The notes below the pieces were generated by a model. The model saw only the letters and a list, made by a program, of their open reading frames with translations. It was not told where the DNA came from and ran no database searches. The translations under genes were made by a program, and so were the position numbers. 64,000 nt of DNA. It comes from Penicillium oxalicum. Lineage: Eukaryota; Ascomycota; Eurotiomycetes; Eurotiales; Aspergillaceae. The stretch spans positions 1,860,001-1,924,000 of the forward strand of contig NC_064656.1 of the NCBI RefSeq assembly GCF_001723175.1. Reading direction: 5' to 3'. This document shows positions 45,235-57,149 of this stretch, in pieces. Numbering within the stretch: position 1 is the stretch's first letter; every line of letters starts with the position of its first letter.

Positions 45235-45414
45235 TGAGAGAGTTTGCCCTCTCCAGATGTTTGCTAGGTCCAGCAGCAGTCATGTGCCTTGAGGGTTTTT
45301 CTCCCGCTCATGGGTTTTCCCTCTCTCTCTCTTCTTCCCTCTCTCTAGACTTCCCAATCCCAGTTGTCTCGCCTCCAGATTGCTTCCTTGCCTTGTAGAC
45401 CTGTAGGTCTATCA
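45235..45414 (+). repeat. Copia LTR (3' LTR of 42485-45414)
   Basis: 180 bp; no difference from the 5' LTR seen on reading. Confidence 0.93.
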
Positions 45415-46400
45415 TATTTATTATAATCTATATAGATAATATCCTCGCGACTAGATATAAGGATCAATTGAACTCTATAAAAAAGGGCCTTTTAAATAAA
45501 AGAAAACTAAAGACCCTCTTATTCAAAAGATTCCTTAGATATAATATAATTAAAGAATCCTCTAGCTATATCTTTATAAGCTAATAGGCTTATTTAACAA
45601 ATTTAATCTATAATAAGGGCTATAAAAATTATAATCCTTCGCTAATTCTAATAAATCCCTCTTAGAAAATCCCCTATCTAAATAATCTAACAGAGGATAA
45701 CGTATTCGATTAGGGTGCCTATACTAAAATAATAGGAAAGATTGGTTAGCTCTTAATTAAAATACGCCCGGATATTATAGCGACCGTATCTAAGCTATAG
45801 CGCTATAACGTACACCCGAGAAAAGATAATATAGTAGCGTACAAAGTTTTGTTATAATACCTTGTAGGCACTACAAATTTAGGAATCCTATTTAGAAAAA
45901 AACCCTTAAAAGGTCTAGAAGGATTTATCGACTTATCGTACGCTAATACAGAGGATAGAAAATCTACCGAAGTATATATTTAGTTCTTTGCTAGTGCCCT
46001 AATCTTATAGAGCTCAAAAAGACAAGATATCGTAGTAGCCTTATCGACTATAGCCGAATACTATACCCTTGCGACTATAGCGAAAGAGGGACTTTACCTT
46101 ACTAAAATTACTACTAACCTTTTACTTATACCCCTATTAAACTAAGATAAAGAATTCGATAAAAATATCCTAATTACCCTATTTTGTGATTCCGATAATA
46201 CTATCACGACCGTTATAAACCCTAAAGTTAGCCTAAAATTATCCTAGATTAGCACGAGATACTATTTAATCAGAGACCTTATTAAAAAGAACCTTATCTA
46301 ACTAACTAGTATCCTAAGCAAGGATAATACCGCTAATATACTTACTAAAACTAAGCCTAATAGGATTTTTCAAAATAATTGTACTAGATTATTTTATATA
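45415..46400 (+). pseudogene. Copia RT C-terminus and RNase H of the long copy, RIPed
   Basis: Continues the RT of 37385-46672 directly after TATTT. It starts with the YIDNILATR active-site block (about 45430-45460), then RNase H (FCDSDN near 46180) and the KTKPNRIFQ tail near 46345. Confidence 0.75.
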
Positions 46401-46493
46401 AGAGATCCTAACTAACCCTCCCCTTCCAAATTTTATTATGTTACACTACTATGTATATTATTATTCACATTGCTACTAGTCCTAGGGGGGGTA

Positions 46494-46672
46494 TAAGAGA
46501 GTTTGCCCTCTCCAGATATTTGCTAGGCCTAGTAGCGGTTATGTGTCTTAAGGGTTGTTCCCCTATTATGGGTTTTCCCTCTCTCTCTCTTCTTCCTTCT
46601 CTCTAGACTTCCCAATCCTAGTTGTCTCGCCTCCAGATTGCTTCCTTGCCTTGTAGACCTGTAGGTCTATCA
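46494..46672 (+). repeat. Copia LTR (3' LTR of 37385-46672)
   Basis: 179 bp, TAAGAGAG to GGTCTATCA, after the polypurine tract CTAGGGGGGG. Confidence 0.88.
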
Positions 46673-47099
46673 ACTAGTATAACCGCTAGAAAACTATATA
46701 GTATCTCCTTAATCTTCTTAAAGGTATTCTATTTATTATTACTCTAATCGAATATCGTATTCTTCTGTAATATTATATATAATAGCGCTATAATATACTA
46801 AAAATCCTTTACTAGAATTCGAAAGTAGACCGCAAGACTAATAAAAGAGCGTATCTTATCGCGATTAATAGGGACTAGCTAGTCGGCTAACTTAGAAATT
46901 TTCCGCTTATTAGGTCTGCGCCTATTAGAATCGTATACCTAGCCTATAATTTTAAGGCCGGATATTATAAGTTACAATTTTTCTGCAGAAACTCTCGCTC
47001 CCGTAAGTTCTAAAAGATATAGGGTTTTATCTAGATTTTATATATATTCTAAGATAAACCTCCTAATCCCTAGTCTTACAAACTTATTATTATACTAGG
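46673..47099 (-). mobile_element. Gypsy RT fragment, RIPed
   Basis: Reverse complement of about 22735-22310 of the Gypsy element, containing the AEKS block and TTTCTGCAGAAA palindrome; partner of 36560-37384. Confidence 0.8.
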
Positions 47100-47278
47100 T
47101 AAGAGAGTTTGCCCTCTCCAGATGTTTGCTAGGCCCAGCAGCGGTCATGTGTCTTGAGGGTTTTTCCCCCATCGCGGGTTTTCCCTCTCTCTCTCTTCTT
47201 CCTTCTCCCTAGACTTCCCAATCCTAGTTGTCTCGCCTCTAGATTGCTTCCTTGCCTTGTAGACCTATAGGTCTATCA
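47100..47278 (+). repeat. Copia LTR (5' LTR of 47100-50702)
   Basis: 179 bp, TAAGAGAG to GGTCTATCA. Confidence 0.88.
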
Positions 47279-47719
47279 GGTTATAAGCCCGATCGCAATA
47301 GTAAGGCCTAAATTTGTGAAAACCACAAGTTCTCAAATTTTCAATCACTAAATTCATCAAATTCGGCTATAGAAGCCATAATCACCAAAATCACTAAATC
47401 ACCAAATTCAAATTCAAATCATCAAATCCAATACAAATCAACAAATCCAACCAGGCTATAGAAGCTAGAAACTCATCAAATACAACAAATTCAACTAGGC
47501 TATAGAAGCCAAATCTAATATCAACAAAAGAAAGACGCGTCTGTTAATATTTATTAGGACTACTATAACATTAACATCTCTTATTTCAAACCCTACTATA
47601 ACACAACAACACTACATATCCCCCACAAACCTCCCTTCTTACTAAATTCCTCCCTAAATCCTACCTAAACTATCAAATTTACCTAAACCTCTATTATTAT
47701 ATTCCTCAATACTAACTAT

Positions 47720-49590
47720 AGCTAAAGAAAACCTTAGCTAAGCGGCCGGTATTAAGGAATTCCCTATATCTCGCGAGGACTATAGCAAATTCTTTACCCT
47801 GAAATCCGAGGCTAGCTAGTAAACTAACTTACTAGCGCCCCTGAAGAATTTACCCTTAACCTACTTAAATCGTTAGAAAGAATAGAAGACTTCGAGGACT
47901 AGTTCAGAGATATATACTAAATCCTTAAAAAGAAAGGACTCTATCGCCTTATTAAACTAAAATATAATAGGCCTAAAGTAATATCTAACGAAGCAGAAAC
48001 TTAGGTCGAACACTCCTATACTATACAGATATAGCTCTAATAGTCTATCTCGAAGGATATCGATATAATAGTCAAAGCTATAAGATTCTGATACGAATTC
48101 GCTAATAAATATATTATTAGCTTAAAAAAGGTACTCTATACTACCGGCTTTATTCCTAGCAAAAAGAAGGTGACTAGGGTTCTACGAACCTACCGAGCTA
48201 ACTACCTATTAGTAATCGATTTTGTGTATAAATTTCGTAGTACCTATACTAAAGTAACGGAAGAAGTCTAACTTACCCTAGGTATAATCGTTTCCCTACT
48301 TCTTGATAAATTACAAAGTAATATCCTAACCTTTATGCTACTAGACTAGTAGACTATTTAAACAGATACGAAAATATCGCAAAGATTACCGCCCTAGACC
48401 TTTTCCGAACCTTTACTAAGGTAATTTATAAGCTTAAAATTACTAGTTACTAATTCTTAACCCTTATAGTTACTAAGCCCCTACGCTCCCTACCGATCTT
48501 ACTATTATCCTTACTATTATCCTTATCCTTGTTCTTATTAATTAAGTATAAATACCTACTATTTAAATATATGCCTCTAAGAGGTAAATCGCTATAGGAA
48601 TAGGCAAAAGAATAGATTAAGGGCCTAAATCAGATCGCTCCGAACGGTAACTATTTCTTTTGTAGAAGGAAGGGCTATACTACTAAGGAATACGTATATT
48701 TAGTTATTACCTCACGAACCGCAAAGTAGAAACCTATTAAAGGTATTTAGGTAAATACCCCGTAGAGGAATATAGATAATCTAAATAGAATAGCGCTAAA
48801 TAGTTAGACTATAATATATAATAATAGGATCAAGAAAACTAGTAGCTAGGATCAAAATTAGGTAAAGCTAATTTCTGTTAGAAAGAATAATAGGAACAAG
48901 AATTCGATTACCTTAAAGGGATCCTAATCCTAATCTAAAAGGAACTTTGAAGAAGAAGATAATACGGACGTAAATATAGTAATATAAATTAATAAAGAAG
49001 ATAAGTACTACGCCCTCGCCGTAGTAGAATTCGACTTTGCTAATCGCCTCGAACCCTACCTCGCTACAACCTTAATTAAAAGAAACCCTTCTACTAAGCA
49101 GATTATACAAGAAAGGCTCTATAATATAAAGATCTAAAATATCAAAAAGATAACCGATATAACCGTAAAACGATTAAATAGGCCTAACTAAAATACTACC
49201 TACCCGGATACCTACGAAGAAACCGACTATAATACCTACTCGCTCTCTAATATAAGCCTAGATACCTATAAAGATACCCGAATTTTATAACCTTCCTATA
49301 CTCTAAAAATTCTACCTCTCTAATAGAAAAAAGGATAAGGATAAGATTTCCTATCTCCCTAAGTCTAATCCCTAAAAGACCTAGAATTGCGCGACAGACG
49401 AATTTTTCCCTAACCCGCTCTAAACCCTCTAAGTATACAACTAACTATGCTAGAGGACTAAAATATCCTAATTTTATAACCTTTCTAATACCGCAAAATT
49501 CTACTAGTATAACTAAGGAAAAGAGCTCCTAATACCCGACCGGATTCTAAAATCTAAATTCTAAGAGACCTAATTCCGAACAAGGGAGGG
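47720..49590 (+). pseudogene. Copia gag and linker, RIPed
   Basis: Collinear with 43109-45066. The knuckle region (about 48650-48700) has lost Cys codons, and stops are frequent. Only two hexamer units stand where 42485-45414 has fifteen. Confidence 0.7.
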
Positions 49591-49817
49591 ATTTTTTACG
49601 TTAGAAACTAAACTTTATCTAACGGATCAGAGCTTACCGAACTAAGCCTAATAGGATTTATTAAGATAATCGTGCTAGATTATTGTATATAAGAGATCCT
49701 AACTAACCCTCCCCTTTAAAATTTTACTATATCACACTATTATATACATTCTTCTTTATATTACTGCTAGTCCTAGGGGGGGTATAAGAGAGTTTGCCCT
49801 CTCTAGATGTTTGCTAG

Positions 49818-50555
49818 TGTTACGCGGTGCCGACTGGTCACTGTGAGTTAGAACGTCCTGGGCCGATACTTGCCTGCTATCCTAACTTCCAATCCCAAGA
49901 CCTAGTCTCTCAATCGTACCGTTGCTTCGCAAAGCCTTACTGCGGGTTGGATCCTGTCGAGTGTCTTGCAAGACGTGCCAGAGGTGCGCGCCAAGTAGGT
50001 CAATCACTAAGTGTTACCACTGAGTGAATCCCCTACCTGTAGGTTGGGTTTGTCTTAGAGTTGAACCGTGGAGTGCAAAGTGCTTCAAGGTAGTAACCAA
50101 GTAACAATGTGCAATTGATCGCGAAGAACTAAATACATGATGCTAAAAAGAGTGTCCTTATATATCCAGTCCTTCCTATCACTGATGAGTCGAGACTCAT
50201 CACTGATGCGCCAGGACTCATCACCGATGAGTCCATCCTATCACCGATAGGATGTGGTCACGTGCGGGTTCACCGGGTTCTTGCATTTATGGTGTAATTC
50301 CGGTGCTAGTAAAATGGCGGCCGTTTCCTGCGTCGCGCTAACCGTCTCATAGAGTAAGAGGGTATCGTTTGTGTCGGTTAGCTGTAGGCTGCTTCTGGTG
50401 CCTGCCCTGAATGTCTCCTCCCCGGGTCCCTCGGGGCACGCCCAAGTATACCGAAACGCACGTGACAACGCTATTCCCTAGTGTCCGTAGAATGATTGGT
50501 CCTCAGTCGTCACTCAAATAACTGCGGCCCCCGCGCTTCTTTGAGGTCCGTAACA
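49818..50555. mobile_element. Solo LTR of an unrelated retrotransposon, no RIP
   Basis: A 738-bp insert with ends TGTTACG...CGTAACA and flanking duplication GCTAG (49813-49817, 50556-50560): an LTR without internal sequence, probably left by LTR-LTR recombination. Composition is ordinary with abundant CpA/TpG, so it escaped RIP. Three consecutive hairpins lie at 50184-50254. No other copy in the window. Short ORFs inside are not convincing genes. Confidence 0.88.
50184..50254. repeat. Three consecutive stem-loops in the solo LTR
   Basis: GATGAGTC/GACTCATC (50184-50201), GGACTCATC/GATGAGTCC with ACC loop (50214-50234) and CATCCTATC/GATAGGATG with ACC loop (50234-50254). All stems are perfect. 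Confidence 0.85.
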
Positions 50556-50702
50556 GCTAGGCCTAGTAGCGGTTATATATCTTGAGGGTTTTTCCCCTAT
50601 CTTGGGTTTTCCCTCTCTCTTCTTCCTTCTCCCTAGACTCCCTAATCCCAGTTGTCTCGCCTCCAGATTGCTTCCTTACCTTGTAGACCTGTAGGTCTAT
50701 CA

Positions 50703-53700
50703 GGGTTTATAACGGTCGTAATAGTATTATCGGAATTATAGAATAAGGTGATTAGAATATTTTTGTCGAAGTCTTTATCTTAGTTTAATAGAGGTACAAG
50801 TAAAAGGTCCGTAGTAATTGTGGTAAGGTAAAGTCCTTCTTTCGCTATAGTTATAAGGGTATAGTACTCGGCTATAGTTAATAAGGCTACTACAATATCT
50901 TATCTCTTTAAGCTCTATAAGATTGGGTACCGGTAAAGAACTAAATATATACTTCGGTAGATTTTCTATCCTCTGTATTAGTATATAATAAGTCGATAAA
51001 TCCTTCTAGGCCCTTAGAGGGTTCTCTTCTAAATAGGATTCCTAAATTTGTAGTACCTATAAGGTATTATAATAAAACTTTATATACTACTATATTATCT
51101 TTTCTTAGCTATTTATTACGGCGTTATAATTTTAATACGGTTGCTATAATATCCGGGCGTATTTTAATTACGAGCTAATTGATCTTTCCTATTATTTTAG
51201 TATAGGCGCCCTAGTCGAATATATTATCCTCTGTTAGATTATTTAGATAGGGTATTTTCTAAGAGGAGTTTATTAGGATTAGAGAAGGATTACAATTTTT
51301 ATAGCCCTTATTATAGATTAAATTTATTAAATAAGCCTATTAGCTTATAAAGATATAGCTAGAGGGTTCTTTAATTATATTATATCTAAGCAATTTTTTA
51401 CATAGGAGGGTCTTTAATTTCCTCTTGTTTAAAAGGCCCTTTTTTATAGAGTTTAATTAATCTTTATATCTAGTTATAAGGATATTCTATATAGATTATA
51501 ATAAATATAGTATAGTCCTTATTAGTAAGGATATATAGTTCGGAGGGGATTAGGGAGAGGCCTAGGCTAGATAGGTTATCTTTGAAAAGTTTATACTAGA
51601 AGTGTCCTACTTATCGTAATCTATAAAGCGCCTAGTTTAGTACGTATACCAGATCTTCTCCTTTTAGGCTAAATTATTTATATCTAGTCAGTTACTTTAT
51701 AAATATAATACGGTTATTAATAGCGGTATTAAGGTAGGCCCTAATTACGTCCTACTATTCCTTTTTCTAATTACGGATAGTAGCTATAGTAATAAATAAT
51801 TTAGCTAATATATCTAAGATAACTAGGGTATATCTTTCGTTAGGTTAGAAGTCTACGCCTAGACTTTAGCGATTACTATATACGACCTATCTAGCACAGA
51901 ATTCTAGGATAAATCCTTTAGTATCCTATTTAATATTATAGACCTATTTACCTAGAAGGATTTTAGTACCTTTTAGGGATTTAGTTACTAAAGTTATTAT
52001 ATTAGATAATTTAAACTTCTTTAATTAGGTCTCCTCGGCTTTAAGCTATTAATCGGCGAATTAGGATTTTATAGCTTCCCTATAGGTTTAAGGGATTTTA
52101 ACTATTACTAACTATATTATCTTAGTAGCTATACTTAATATACTAGGTCTAATTAAGTTATCTTCGGTAGACGTAGTAAAGTATAAACTTCCTTTCGTTC
52201 TCTCTTTATACTCTTCCTTAACTAGTCCTTTTATAGTATATCTAACTATTCCTTCTATAAGTTATCTCGGAGCATATCTCCGTAGGCTTCTTCTTACTAG
52301 AGAGATAGAGCGTCTCTAGTCGCTCGTGAAATCTAGTTAATTTATCGTAATAGTATCGATAGGGTCCGCTAATAAAGCTTGTGATATTAGGTAGCTACGG
52401 AACCTCTAAGGAATCACTACTAGAGGGGGGAGTTATAGTTAAATTAATTAGGATAGTATCTTAGACTTTTTAATAGTAGGATTTAGGTCAGATTCTAGCG
52501 TAGGTAGGAATTATCCTAGTATAGTCCTTCTCTTAATTAACGGGATTAGACTATCCGGGTTCTAGCGTAAAAAAATTCCTCCCTAGTTAGGAATTAGGTC
52601 TCTAGGGATTTAGATTTTAGGATCCGGTTAAGTATTAGGGGCTCTTTTCCTTAGTTATATTAGTAAAATTTTGCGATATTAGGAAGGTTATAAAATTAGG
52701 ATATTTTAGTCCTCTAGTATAGTTAGTAGTATACTTAGAGGGATTAGAGCGGGTTAGGGAAAAATTCGTCCCTCGCGTAATTCTAGGTCTTTTAGGAATT
52801 AGACTTAAGGAGGTAGAAGATTATATCCCCTTCCTCTTTCCTATTAGAGAGGTAGAATTTTTAGAGCATAGGAAGTTTATAAAATTTAGATTTCTTCGTA
52901 GGTATCTAGGCTTATATTAGAGTAGGTATTATAGTCGGGATCTTTATAGTAGTCGTTATTCGCGCGGGTAGTCTTTTAGGTAGGCCTATTTAATCGTTTT
53001 ACGGTTATATCGGTTGTCTTTTTAACATTTTAGATCTTTATATTATAGAACCTTTCTTGTATAATCTATTTAATTCGATTATCTAGGTCTAATAGCAGTA
53101 TAGATAGTTCTTCCTAAAAGTCTATATCTCTTCTGATCATAACTTTTCTCTTGTATAGGTCGTAAATCCTATATTAGTAGCTATTCTTACTATTATATCT
53201 AACTAGGTATCCAATCTATACCCTTAGGGCTATCTTTTATCCTTAGGTTCGTTATTCTTTTAGAATATAGATATAGGCTTTGGAATACTAGATACGTAAA
53301 AACCCTAAATCGATTAGTTACTTTACCCTAGAGCCATTAGTATTATACTAGTACTTATTCTATCTTTCTAAAGGGGACAATTTTTTATTTAGTTTACGGA
53401 TTCGGTTTATAATATAGGTAGTAGTAACTATAGCTTTAGGCCACAAAAATACGGGAGCTTAGGGCGTAGCTACTATAAGGGTTCGGGCCCCCTACATAAC
53501 GAGATATCCAGAGCTTTTAGCAACACTATTTTATTTATAGGTATAAGGGGCGCTTATTAAGAAAGTATAACCCTTCTACTTAGCCTATTCTTTAAATTTA
53601 AAGAAACTTCTGTCTCTATCTATACAGATTTCGGAAGGCTAAGTACTAGTAGAAGTAAAGATACGCTTTAGCATTTAGATTAGGACATCCGAGGCTTAGC

Positions 53701-53779
53701 CTTTTATCTTTATTAGAATAGCCTATCTAAACCTAGTAGTATCGTTAACTACAATTAGGACGTGTAATATATTCCCGAT
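50703..53779 (-). pseudogene. Copia RNase H, RT, linker and integrase part, RIPed
   Basis: Collinear with 30270-33350 of the moderately RIPed long copy. RNase H is at 50703-50950, the RT active site (DN) near 51490-51510, the linker with ITVKR-like text near 52990-53020, integrase to 53779. Confidence 0.75.
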
Positions 53780-53958
53780 TGATAGACCTACAGGTCTACA
53801 AGGCAAGGAAGCAATCTGGAGGCGAGACAACTAGGATTGGGAAGTCTAGGGAGAAGGAAGAAGAGAGAGAGAGGGAAAACCCACGATAGGGGAAAAACCC
53901 TCAAGACACATGACCGCTACTAGGCCTAGCAAACATCTAGAGAGGGCAAACTCTCTCA
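53780..53958 (-). repeat. Copia LTR (3' LTR of 53780-58546)
   Basis: 179 bp, TGATAGACC to CTCTCTCA, followed by the C-run complement of the polypurine tract. Confidence 0.9.
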
Positions 53959-55297
53959 CCCCCCCCAGGACTAGCAGCAATGTGAAGAATATCATACATA
54001 ATAGTGTAACATAATAAAATTTTGAAGGGGAGGGTTAGTTAGGATCTCTCATATATATTAATCTGGCACGATCATCTTGACAAATCCTATTAGGCTTAGT
54101 TCGGTAAGCTCTGATCCGTTAGATAAAGTTTAGTTTCTAACGTAAAAAAATCCCTCCCTGGTTCGGAATTAGGTCTCTTGGAATTTAGATTTTAGGATCT
54201 AGTCAGGTATTAGGAGCTCTTTTCCTTAGTTATACCGGTAGAATTTTGCGGTATTAGGAAGGTTGTAAAATTAGGATATTTTAGTCCTCTAGTATAGTTA
54301 GTAGCATACTTAGAGGGTTTAGAGCGGCTTAGGGAAAAATTCGTCCGTCGCGCAATTCTAGGTCTTTTAGGGATTAGACTTAGAGAGGTAGGAAATCTTA
54401 GCCTTATCCTTTTTTCTGTTAGAGAGGTAGAATTTTCAGAGCATAGGAAGGTTATGAAATTCGGGTATCTTTATAGGTATCTAGGCTTATATTAGAGAGC
54501 GGGTAGGTATTACGGTCGGTTTCTTCGTAGGTATCCGGGCGGGTAGTCTTTTAGTTAGGCCTATTTAATCGTTTCACGGTTATATCGGTTATCTTTTTGA
54601 CATTTTAGATCTTTATATTATAAAGCCTTTCTTGCACAATCTGCTTAGTAGAAGGGTTTCTTTTAATTAAGGTTGTAGCAAGGTAGGGTTCGAGGTGATC
54701 GGCAAAATCGAATTCTACTACAGCGAGGACGTAGTACTTATCTTCTTCTTCATCAATTTATATTACTATATTTACGCCCGCATTGTCTTCTTCTTCAAGG
54801 TTCCTTTTAGATTAGGATTAGGATCCCTTTAAGGTAATCGAATTCTTATTCCTATTATTCTTTCTAACAGAAATTAGCTTTAGCTAATTTTAATCCTAGC
54901 TACTAGTTTTCTTGATCCTATTATTATATATTGTAGTCTAACTATTTAGCGCTATTCTATTTAGATTATCTATGTTCCTCCACGGGGCATTCACCCAAAT
55001 ACCTTTAACAGGTTTCCACTTTGCGGTTCGTGAGGTAATAACTAAATGTGCGCATTCCTTAGTAGTATAGCCCTTCCTTCCACAAAAGAAACAGTTACCG
55101 TTCGGAGCGATCTATTTTAGGCCCTTAATCCATTCTTTTACCCATTCCTATAGCGATTTACCTCTCGGGGGCATATATTTAAATAGTAGGTATTTATACT
55201 TAATTAATAAGGATAAGGATAAGGATAATAGTGAGGATAATAGTAAGATCGGTAGGGAGCGTAGGGGCTTAGTAACTATAAGGGTTAAGAATTAGTA

Positions 55298-55360
55298 ACG
55301 TAATTCCCGGTTGTGCCGTACACCCGGTTGTGCCGTACACCCGGTTGTGCCGTACACCCC
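55298..55360 (+). repeat. Left terminal repeat with three 17-bp units
   Basis: CCCGGTTGTGCCGTACA occurs three times head to tail (55307-55357), probable transposase-binding sites. Confidence 0.9.
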
Positions 55361-55408
55361 ATCGAAAATCGCGTCTTCCTACCAACCTACCTAATTCAAC
55401 CACCTACC

Positions 55409-57100
55409 ATGCCACCAATTCGCTCTGAATCTCGGCAGAAATTGGCCAATCAAGAGGGCAAGATCCTATTAACCCTTTCTGATATCAAAAATGGCCGCGT
55501 TAAATCTATCCGCGCGGCAGCGAAGCTATACGAAATACCTCACACAACCTTAGCCGACCGCGCGAAAGGTGTACTTGCACGCGTTAAATCTCGCCCATCT
55601 CGCCTGAAATTAACCCAATTAGAAGAGGATTCGCTTACTGAATGGATACTCTCTATGGATTCACGCGGTGCATCCCCTAGACCGGCTACCGTGGGAGTAA
55701 TAGCCAATATCCTACTTGCTGCGCGCGGTAGCTACCCTCCGCCTACTATTGGAAAGAATTGGCCATCAACCTTTATTAACCGCCGTCCTGAGCTTCGTAC
55801 ACGCTTCTCGCGAAGATACGATTACCAAAGGGCACTAAACGAAGATCCGAAATCGATTCGGCAGTGGTTCGCGACCGTACAAAGTGTGATTGACGAGAAC
55901 GGTATACAACCGGAGGATATCTACAACTTTGATGAGACAGGCTTTGCAATAGGCCTTATATCTTCGCAGAAAGTAGTCACAAGGGCTGAATACTACGGTC
56001 GGAGATCTCTTCTACAACCAGGAAATCGCGAATAGATTACTACGATCGAAGCAATCTGCGCAGATGGCTATTCACTTCCGCCATGTATAGTCTTCAGAGG
56101 CAAAGTGGCTATTGCAGGATGGTTTGACGAAAACCTACCGAAAGACTAGCGAATCGAGGTCTCAAAGAATGGCTGGACTACCGATGAGATTGGCCTACGC
56201 TGGCTAGAAAAGCACTTTATCCCACACACGAATTCGCGCGTACGAGGTCGGTTTCGGCTATTAATTCTTGACGGTCATGGTAGCTACCTTACACCCCAAT
56301 TCGACCGAATCTGTACAGAAAACGATATTATACCACTTTGTATGCCTGCGTATTTATCGTATCTACTACAACCTCTAGATGTTGGGTGTTTTGCAGTGGT
56401 TAAGCGTGCGTACGGTCGCTTCGTTAGCGATCTTGCGCGCAGAGGATATAACTATATCGACAAGCACGATTTCTTAGTAGATTACTAGCACGCGCGGCTA
56501 GAAGCCTTCTAATTAACTAATCCTACTATCAAAAACAGCTTCATAGCTAGTGGTCTAGTACTATTAGATAGCGAGAGAGTGCTTAACAAGCTTAATATCT
56601 CTCTACGAACACCGACACTACTAAGCAGCCGGCTAAGTAGCAGATCTAGCGAATTTATACCACAAACGCCTAGAACCGCTACTTAGCTATTCAAGCAAGC
56701 TTCTTTGTTAAAAGATCTACTAAAGCGACGGTCAAATAGCCCTCCGAGCCTATCAAAAGAGATGTTAGACTAGTTAATCAAGGGGTGCGCTCTAGCGCTA
56801 TATAGCGGCGCTTTACTAGCAGAGGATATCACGAATCTACGCATGGCGAATGAGAAGATAGTCAAAAAGCGCAATCGGTCAACTAAGAGGATACCCTGCG
56901 CAGAGGGTTTAACCATTGAAGAGGCTATATAGCTAGCTAAGCAGCTAAACCAGCCAGAGGAAGATGATAGGGTAGATTCGCATGCAGAGGTTGAATTGCC
57001 TAGTCAGCTAATTATACTAGCAAAGAGGGCACCGCCTAGGTGTAGTAGGTGCAGGGAGATTGGCCACAGGATTAATACATGTAAAAATCGCTATATCTAG
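55409..57100 (+). pseudogene. Pogo/Fot1-family transposase with seven nonsense codons
   Basis: The frame from ATG 55409 runs 564 codons to TAG 57098 with no indel. Stops at codons 209, 247, 360, 368, 426, 455 and 508 (first at 56033) are TAG or TAA, each one C:G to T:A step from Trp or Gln. The N-terminus has a helix-turn-helix pair (SIRAAAKLYEIPHTTLADRA, then a CENP-B-like second part). The DDE/D core keeps YNFDETGF, LLILDGHGSY and LLQPLDVGCF, its three acidic residues. The C-terminus has a zinc knuckle CSRCREIGHRINTC. Inactive as it stands: only 208 residues can be made. Confidence 0.9.
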
Positions 57101-57149
57101 TTAAATTGATCGGTTTTGGTTGAGATAATCGATTTTGAAGTGTTCTACT

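Larger units (their letters stand above)
42485..45414 (+). mobile_element. Short-form Copia element, intact and nearly RIP-free (2.9 kb)
   Basis: Two 180-bp LTRs (42485-42664, 45235-45414) read as identical. The flanking duplication is TATTT (42480-42484, 45415-45419). Order: PBS, leader with three hairpins, gag ORF, (CCCAAT)15, linker ORF in another frame, RNase H tail remnant, polypurine tract, LTR. Protease, integrase and most of RT/RNase H are absent, so it needs enzymes in trans. CpA and TpG are frequent, in sharp contrast to the RIPed copy it sits in; it is the youngest retrotransposon in the window. Confidence 0.95.
37385..46672 (+). mobile_element. Long-form Copia retrotransposon, heavily RIPed, with two nested insertions
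   Basis: 5' LTR 37385-37560 and 3' LTR 46494-46672. Removing a solo LTR (42163-42339) and a short-form element (42485-45414) with one copy of each duplication leaves about 6171 bp, matching the long form at 29822-36115. The order is PBS/leader 37561-37988, gag 37989-39060, protease about 39390-39440, integrase 39480-40700, linker 40700-41400, RT/RNase H 41450-46400. The gag ATG is ATA (37989). Zinc-knuckle Cys codons have become Tyr and YxDD is DN. No matching 5-bp duplication (GATAT left, ACTAG right). Confidence 0.9.
47100..50702 (+). mobile_element. Short-form Copia element, RIPed, with foreign solo LTR in its 3' LTR
   Basis: 5' LTR 47100-47278, PBS at 47279, leader with three GGCTATAGAAGCC hairpins, gag remnant from about 47720 (ATG is ATA), linker, 3' LTR beginning 49785. 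The gag/linker to post-integrase junction is the same as in 42485-45414 (near 49100). Without the inserted 743 bp it is 2860 bp. Gag is closed by RIP stops. No duplication at the outer ends (CTAGG / GGGTT). Confidence 0.9.
49785..50702 (+). repeat. Copia LTR (3' LTR of 47100-50702), split by insertion
   Basis: The LTR runs 49785-49817 and 50556-50702, GCTAG being duplicated around the inserted DNA. Confidence 0.9.

Noticed and set aside
45192..45398. 68-codon ORF in the Copia LTR, seen in several LTR copies
   Set aside because: Starts in the polypurine region and crosses the LTR; its repetition reflects LTR identity, and RIPed copies do not preserve it.
50180..50255. Hammerhead-ribozyme-like core (CTGATGAG)
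   Set aside because: The matching GAAA side of the core is absent and the sequence is better explained as simple hairpins.
49827..50468. Short ORFs of 66 and 75 codons inside the solo LTR
   Set aside because: They lie within a non-coding LTR with no domain or codon support.
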